From: Tanypteryx hageni
Lineage: Eukaryota > Arthropoda > Insecta > Odonata > Petaluridae
Assembly: GCA_028673005.1 (NCBI GenBank)
Contig: CM054112.1
Span: 24,417,624 to 24,481,623, forward strand
Length of the DNA stretch: 64,000 bases
Direction of reading: 5' to 3'
Below the pieces are notes generated by a model, which saw nothing but the letters and a program-made list of their open reading frames with translations, had not been told where the DNA came from and searched no databases. The position numbers were made by a program, and so were the translations under genes. Positions 59,191 to 64,000 of this stretch are shown here, piece after piece; the stretch's first letter is position 1; the number at the start of each line of letters is the position of its first letter.

Positions 59191-59849
59191 TGATTGACTT
59201 CGCAAAAGTTTTTACGGAAACCAGTACTATAATAACAATATGCCATGAAATCAAAGGCACAGAACGGTAGCTGTAATATCTAAATTTTACAAATGGCATT
59301 AAAATTAGCAAGAATAAGCAATTATAAACATGTTGAGCAAACAACAGAAGTGTCTCAATAAGATGATTCAACCTTCTCACACAAACAGATTTGGACACAT
59401 CAAAATATAATCAAGGATTTCCAAACTGCATTATCTGCTTCGAACTGTACATTTTATATACAAGTCAATTCTTCACTAGATACTACAGGGACCAACATTT
59501 CATTTTGCAATAAAATACCAATGCATACAATTCCATGTCCATCAGTTAATTCAACGGCTAGGTGACAGTTTCAAAAGTTTGACTAAATGCTACAACTGAG
59601 CATCAAAATAAAAACAGTGAATACTAATTATGTTGCAAAGCATTTTATCAAACACATACCAAAGACTGGATTTATATTTACACCACCAGGTGCAACAACG
59701 AGACAGGATCACGTTGCTCCAAAATGTTGCCTCAAAAGCCAGACAGAAGAAGAAAAGCATCTGATCATGGTGTAAAATTGAACACAAGCCCTCAATTTGT
59801 CAATAATATAAGCTATCCAATGGAGTCTCCTTTTTTAGAGGAAATTTTA

Positions 59850-60700
59850 ATGAAATTATCACAATGCAGAATGTACAATGTACAATATTGAACAAAAATT
59901 AAATTCCAAACCATTCTTCCTCCTCTGAAAATCACCTTTTTGTACAAATATTGAAAAACCAATGCACAAAAATGGTGATGGGCCAAGGGAATTACAAAGA
60001 ATATAAAAATGGTTAATCAAAACAAATCATATACCAGTACTCACTACTGTGAATGATAGAAGTGCTATCCAAAACACTATTGCAATACAGTCTATTCAAT
60101 GAATAATGCATTTATCACAAATCAATCTGAAATCGAATAATATCATCCCTACAATCAAAATATACTAATGAACACAAATTTCAAGTTGACTGAAACGAAT
60201 AATTCTCCCCTGAAATGCAGTCTCTCCATCATCAAACAAGAGTAAAAAAAGTTTCTAAAAAGAAAATTTTACTGAAATTTATAACAACACTGAAGGTACA
60301 TATTTAAAACACTTATTTCCAATCCATCATTTGTCCAAGAAAATAACTTTTTTGACTGAAGAATGATGTATCAATGAACAACAGAGTTGAAATACTCAAG
60401 AAATTACATAAATAATAATCTCTGACAAATGATTGGTCGATATTGTGTATGCTGGAAATCCTATCTAAAACAATTTAACAGTCTATCTAATAAAGAACTT
60501 ATAAAACAAAATTCACACTGACATCATATGATATGATTACAACAAACGATCAAAAAATACTTATGAACACAATGTTCAAAATGGTTGACATAAATAATTC
60601 CCATAAATTTTAAAGACTGCAATGACAAAAACTAAAGGTATGACTGAGAACCAGTCAAATTTACACATTAATCACATAGTGATTCATTACTTATAATATT
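59850..60700. repeat. Diverged duplicated block A
   Basis: Collinear with 61415-62600: AATTCCAAACCATT, GAATTACAAAGAATA, TATACTAATGAACACA, and a well-conserved stretch around AACAAACGATCAGAAAATAC (60541-60600 against 62316-62380). Divergence and indels are considerable, so the duplication is old. No protein. Confidence 0.65.
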
Positions 60701-61414
60701 AATGCTTTAATGAGTCAGACACTTGAAGCTTCAGATGAGGCAATTAGAACACCAGGATAGATTCAGGTCTAATAGATAAGTTGAGCAAAGTTAGTTTTGT
60801 GAATAAAAGTTTCCACACAAGACAAAAGGAGTGAAATTCAGTTTTGGAGTTCTTCAAGGGTTGAAGGCGTGCCTTCTCAGAAAATCCATCAGAATAATGG
60901 TCAAACAACAACACAAACATGTTAACTCTCAGTTTTCAGCACATTCGATGCGTGAATTGAGCGCATTTTATCTTGCCTTTACGTCTTACCCTCCTTCCAC
61001 TCCTTTCCATGCCAGACACCCAAATGAGAAAACTGAGTGAAAAGGGAAACAAAACAAACCTTAATGAGTATGGTCCTTACTCCTTATCTAGGCAGAAGGG
61101 AAATGACTCATCGTGACAAGTGACTAATGCTCACGTGACTGTCGTGGAATGGTGTCGGTTTTTGAGGAGATTATCTCACAATTATAGTAATGAGTGGGTG
61201 CACAATTCGTTGGTCCTCGTGATTGACTGTAATTCTTTCGTGTGATCGATGTGTAGTCATCTCTGCTATTACGCGATAGTTGCATTCATGTAAGATGCCG
61301 ACCTACAGAAAACTGTGTAATAAAAATAATCCTGGGACCTCCACAGAGAATAAATTTGTCCTTTGATAGGTTCGGCGCAAATCGAGGGCTACCTGTATAA
61401 ATTTTTACAAACAG
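60701..61414. other. Unassigned spacer between duplicated blocks
   Basis: No recognised gene or repeat. The 61040-61400 part is less AT-rich than its surroundings and may be a small unidentified element. Confidence 0.5.
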
Positions 61415-62600
61415 GAAATTTGAAAAATATTTTCACTATGCTGAATGTACAAAATTGAACAAAAATAATTTCCAAACCATTGTTCCTCCTGTGAAAATCA
61501 CCATTTCGCACAAATATTGAAGATCCATTGCATCAAAATGATGGAATACAAAAGGAATTACAAAGAATACTGTAGCGGTCATAGCCATTAACATCTTCAT
61601 GGCTTGGCGGTGCATAGCGTTTTGGAATTGTCTCCATGGTTCCCAGCAACGCCACCAGGGGCGTTAGGGAGAAAAAGAGCAAGTACGCCGGCGAGGGCCT
61701 TCCGCTTGGGTCTTCGCCGGGGAGAGTCATCAACATGACATGCCGAACTAGTATCAGCCAGCATCCGCCACCGCTATTTATTGTTATTGCTTTTGTTGTT
61801 CATTCTTGTAATGTTCGTTAATTATTAAACAGCACCAAACCCGTGTCGTTCGTTTCTGTACGGAACACCCCCCCTTTAAATACAAAAAATGTCTATTCAA
61901 AACAAATAACAATGCTCACTACCATGAATGCCAGAAATGCTATCTAACAGACTTCTACAACACAGTCTATTCAGTGAATAACACAAGTCACAAATCTATC
62001 TAAAATCAAATTATATCATTGCAACTATCAAAATATACTAATGAACACATGTTCACATTGACTGATACAAACAATTTTGCCTTGAAATGAGGTCTGTCCA
62101 ACTTCCGGAGGATAAGATTAAAAGAATATTACAAAAGAAATTTTACCAAAATTTATATCAACACAGAAGGTAAAACACTTTTCCAAGCCATCAAAATCAT
62201 TTTTTTGTTCATGAGCTGATATTGTGTGCTGGAAATTCTATCAAACACAATTTAACAGTCTATCCAATAAAGAACTTATGAATCAAAATTCAAACTGACC
62301 TCACATGATATCATTACAACAAACGATCAGAAAATACTTATGAACACAATGTTCAAAATGGCTGACATAAATAATTCCCATAACACTGCAATGACAAAAA
62401 CTAAAGGTGTGACCGAGTATTGCAGTCAAATATACTCATTAAACACATACAGTAAATTCATCAATACAGCCTATATCACAAATAACTCCAAATTCACTTT
62501 CAAAACATTGTTGCAAATAATAAAACGACTACAATGGTTAATAATGAAAATTTTATCAATACATAACCAGTATACTACATCCAATGCCGGTAGCTTGCAC
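61415..62600. repeat. Diverged duplicated block B
   Basis: Partner of block A, interrupted by the 308-bp insertion at 61571-61878 and lacking ~97 bp relative to block A near 62160-62220. Confidence 0.65.
61571..61878. mobile_element. Probable solo LTR with 5-bp target duplication
   Basis: 308-bp insertion starting TGTAGCGG, ending CCCCCTTTA, flanked by AATAC on both sides (61566-61570 and 61879-61883). Block A has one uninterrupted GAATA-AAAA at the equivalent place, confirming the insertion. Less AT-rich than its surroundings, with ATTAAA near the right end. No coding sequence. Length, TG start, possible poly(A) signal and 5-bp duplication fit a solo LTR; the family is unknown and a small non-autonomous element is an alternative. 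Confidence 0.6.
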
Positions 62601-63640
62601 CATTAACCAAATCGGACTCATACTTATAAAACATTTAAAGAAAATAAAAACACTTTTCATGATTTCATGCATTTCTTCAAGATGTTTATGCAAAGTAATT
62701 GGATAAGAATAACCACTTTTCAAAAGAATGAGTAATATTTTACAAAATCCAAAGTAAGCAGTTGCAAAACAATTCAAACATCTTCATCCATCAGCATCTC
62801 ATTAAAATATTATACAATATGTCATTCCCTAAAACTACCTTTAACATAAAATCAAATGCAACTATAAAAATGTTGAAACACCAAAAGAGCAGGAAAAACT
62901 AGTCCTGTGATGGTTAACATCGGTAGTAAAATTTAAACAGTGTGTTAAAAAGACGATAACACCTCACAAAAAACAGATTTGGCCAATTTAATTATCATCA
63001 ACAAAAAATAAATCGAATGCATCGAATTGATAAACAATGTTGAAACATCAAATGTCATTAAATTTAGCAATAACGAAGAACTTAAACATGTTCAACAACC
63101 AACAGAGAGAAAAAAGCACATCTCAATAAGATCATACCTTCTAAAAAATCAGGCTTGGGGAACTTGAACATCATCAAAATACAAACAAGGAACACCAAAC
63201 AAGTATAACTGCGTTGAAATTTGTTTTATGTTTACGTTATGTATTAACAGTTACTAACAGTTCAATTTGAGTCTACAATAAAATACCAATGCATACAAAT
63301 TTAAAATAATAACAATGTGACAATCCATTATGTTCACCATGAAATCAAATGCATAAAACGATAACTGTTATATCAAAATTTTACAAATGGTATGCAAATT
63401 TACAAGAACTGCAATCATGATGAACTATCTACAGACTATGACCAATCAATCCTTGATAACTAACATAGGAAATACAAACACACCTTATCGCAAAAAATAA
63501 CATCAACAACATCACACATAACATCAACAACATCAAAATATAATTAAAGGATCCCAAACAACACTAACTGCTCTGAACTTGAACATTTTATACATACATT
63601 AATTCTTAACTAGATTTCCTTCGCCAATGTGACGGTTATC
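62601..63640. repeat. Diverged repeat block C
   Basis: AT-rich; contains segments related to 59240-59560 (ATGAAATCAAA-GCA, ATTTTACAAATGG, AAACATGTT-AACA, CATCAAAATATAAT). These occur in different spacing and partly twice, so it looks like a rearranged relative of the same family. No gene. Confidence 0.5.
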
Positions 63641-64000
63641 AAGACGTCGCAATTCCGCCAAACTTTTTCCATGATTTGGTGAAGAGAGCTCAATCACTGT
63701 AAATACGATTCAGACATGGGAAAAGGGATGTTACTATGTTGCCAAAATATATGTATACACAACTTTTTCTTCCATATTGTGAAAATAATTTTAACACCTA
63801 CCACAAGCTACGTCAAAACTTTGAAATTCGAATCGAAACATAAAATGCTCGAAAAAGAATCGGGTAGTCGACCTGAATCGAATATTAGTCGATAGTCATC
63901 ATAGTCATTGAACAATCGAGTTTACAATCGTCTTCTGCTTATCAATGCGTTTCATCGTACTTAAATAAATTAATGGTTTCCCTGAAACTGGAGTTGTTCA
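63641..64000. other. Right edge, nothing recognised
   Basis: AT-rich sequence with clusters of CGAAT/ATCGA near 63820-63900 but no gene, repeat partner or motif I can support. Confidence 0.6.

Overview
This is eukaryotic, repeat-dominated DNA from an animal, most likely an arthropod. That call rests on the mix of element families: Jockey-clade and RNase H-bearing I-type non-LTR retrotransposons, a Penelope-like element (PLE), piggyBac, pogo/Tigger-like and another DDE transposon, and a Ty3/gypsy element, in an AT-rich background. I found no host protein gene, rRNA gene, intact tRNA gene or CRISPR array. All recognisable coding sequence is transposon-derived, and almost all of it is broken.

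Positions 1-40905 are a head-to-tail array of one ~10.06-kb unit: three near-identical copies (1-10058, 10059-20118, 20119-30178), a more diverged fourth (30179-40155) and a fifth cut off after ~750 bp (40156-40905). Each unit holds, in order, the 3' end of a Jockey-type LINE; ~4 kb of AT-rich sequence with nothing recognised; an internally deleted PLE on the minus strand (RT amino-terminal half joined to the end of the GIY-YIG endonuclease); a piggyBac transposase fragment; an AT-rich stretch resembling a pogo/Tigger terminus; a 12-bp GC-rich minisatellite (~550 bp, 478 bp in copy 4); and a Jockey-type LINE that begins inside its endonuclease domain right at the minisatellite. Every unit carries the same lesions (an Asp-to-Glu change at the first RT catalytic position, a shared TGA), so the array grew by DNA duplication after the elements had died. 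Variants shared between copies suggest unequal crossing-over, and private changes concentrate toward the right edge of the array.

From 40906 to ~50.4 kb lies a nest of elements: a fragment of LINE 5' leader marking the array edge, a truncated pogo/Tigger transposase, the 3' end of a piggyBac element (Cys-rich tail and TTAA), then a complete pogo/Tigger-like transposon (42917-50363, inverted termini flanked by TA). This transposon is interrupted by a 5.15-kb I-type LINE on the minus strand with a 13-bp target-site duplication (43654-43666 and 48818-48830), and by a second LINE 3' fragment (~49571-50014).

From 51.0 to 57.9 kb is a second nest: a DDE transposon split by a nearly intact Ty3/gypsy element (51672-56833, LTRs differing at about eight of 307 positions) and again near its Cys-rich carboxyl end by a short 3' piece of the same I-type LINE with a 14-bp duplication. 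From 58 to 64 kb is AT-rich DNA with old, diverged duplicated blocks. One block carries a 308-bp insertion that looks like a solo LTR with a 5-bp target duplication; its boundaries are confirmed by the paralogous block that lacks it.
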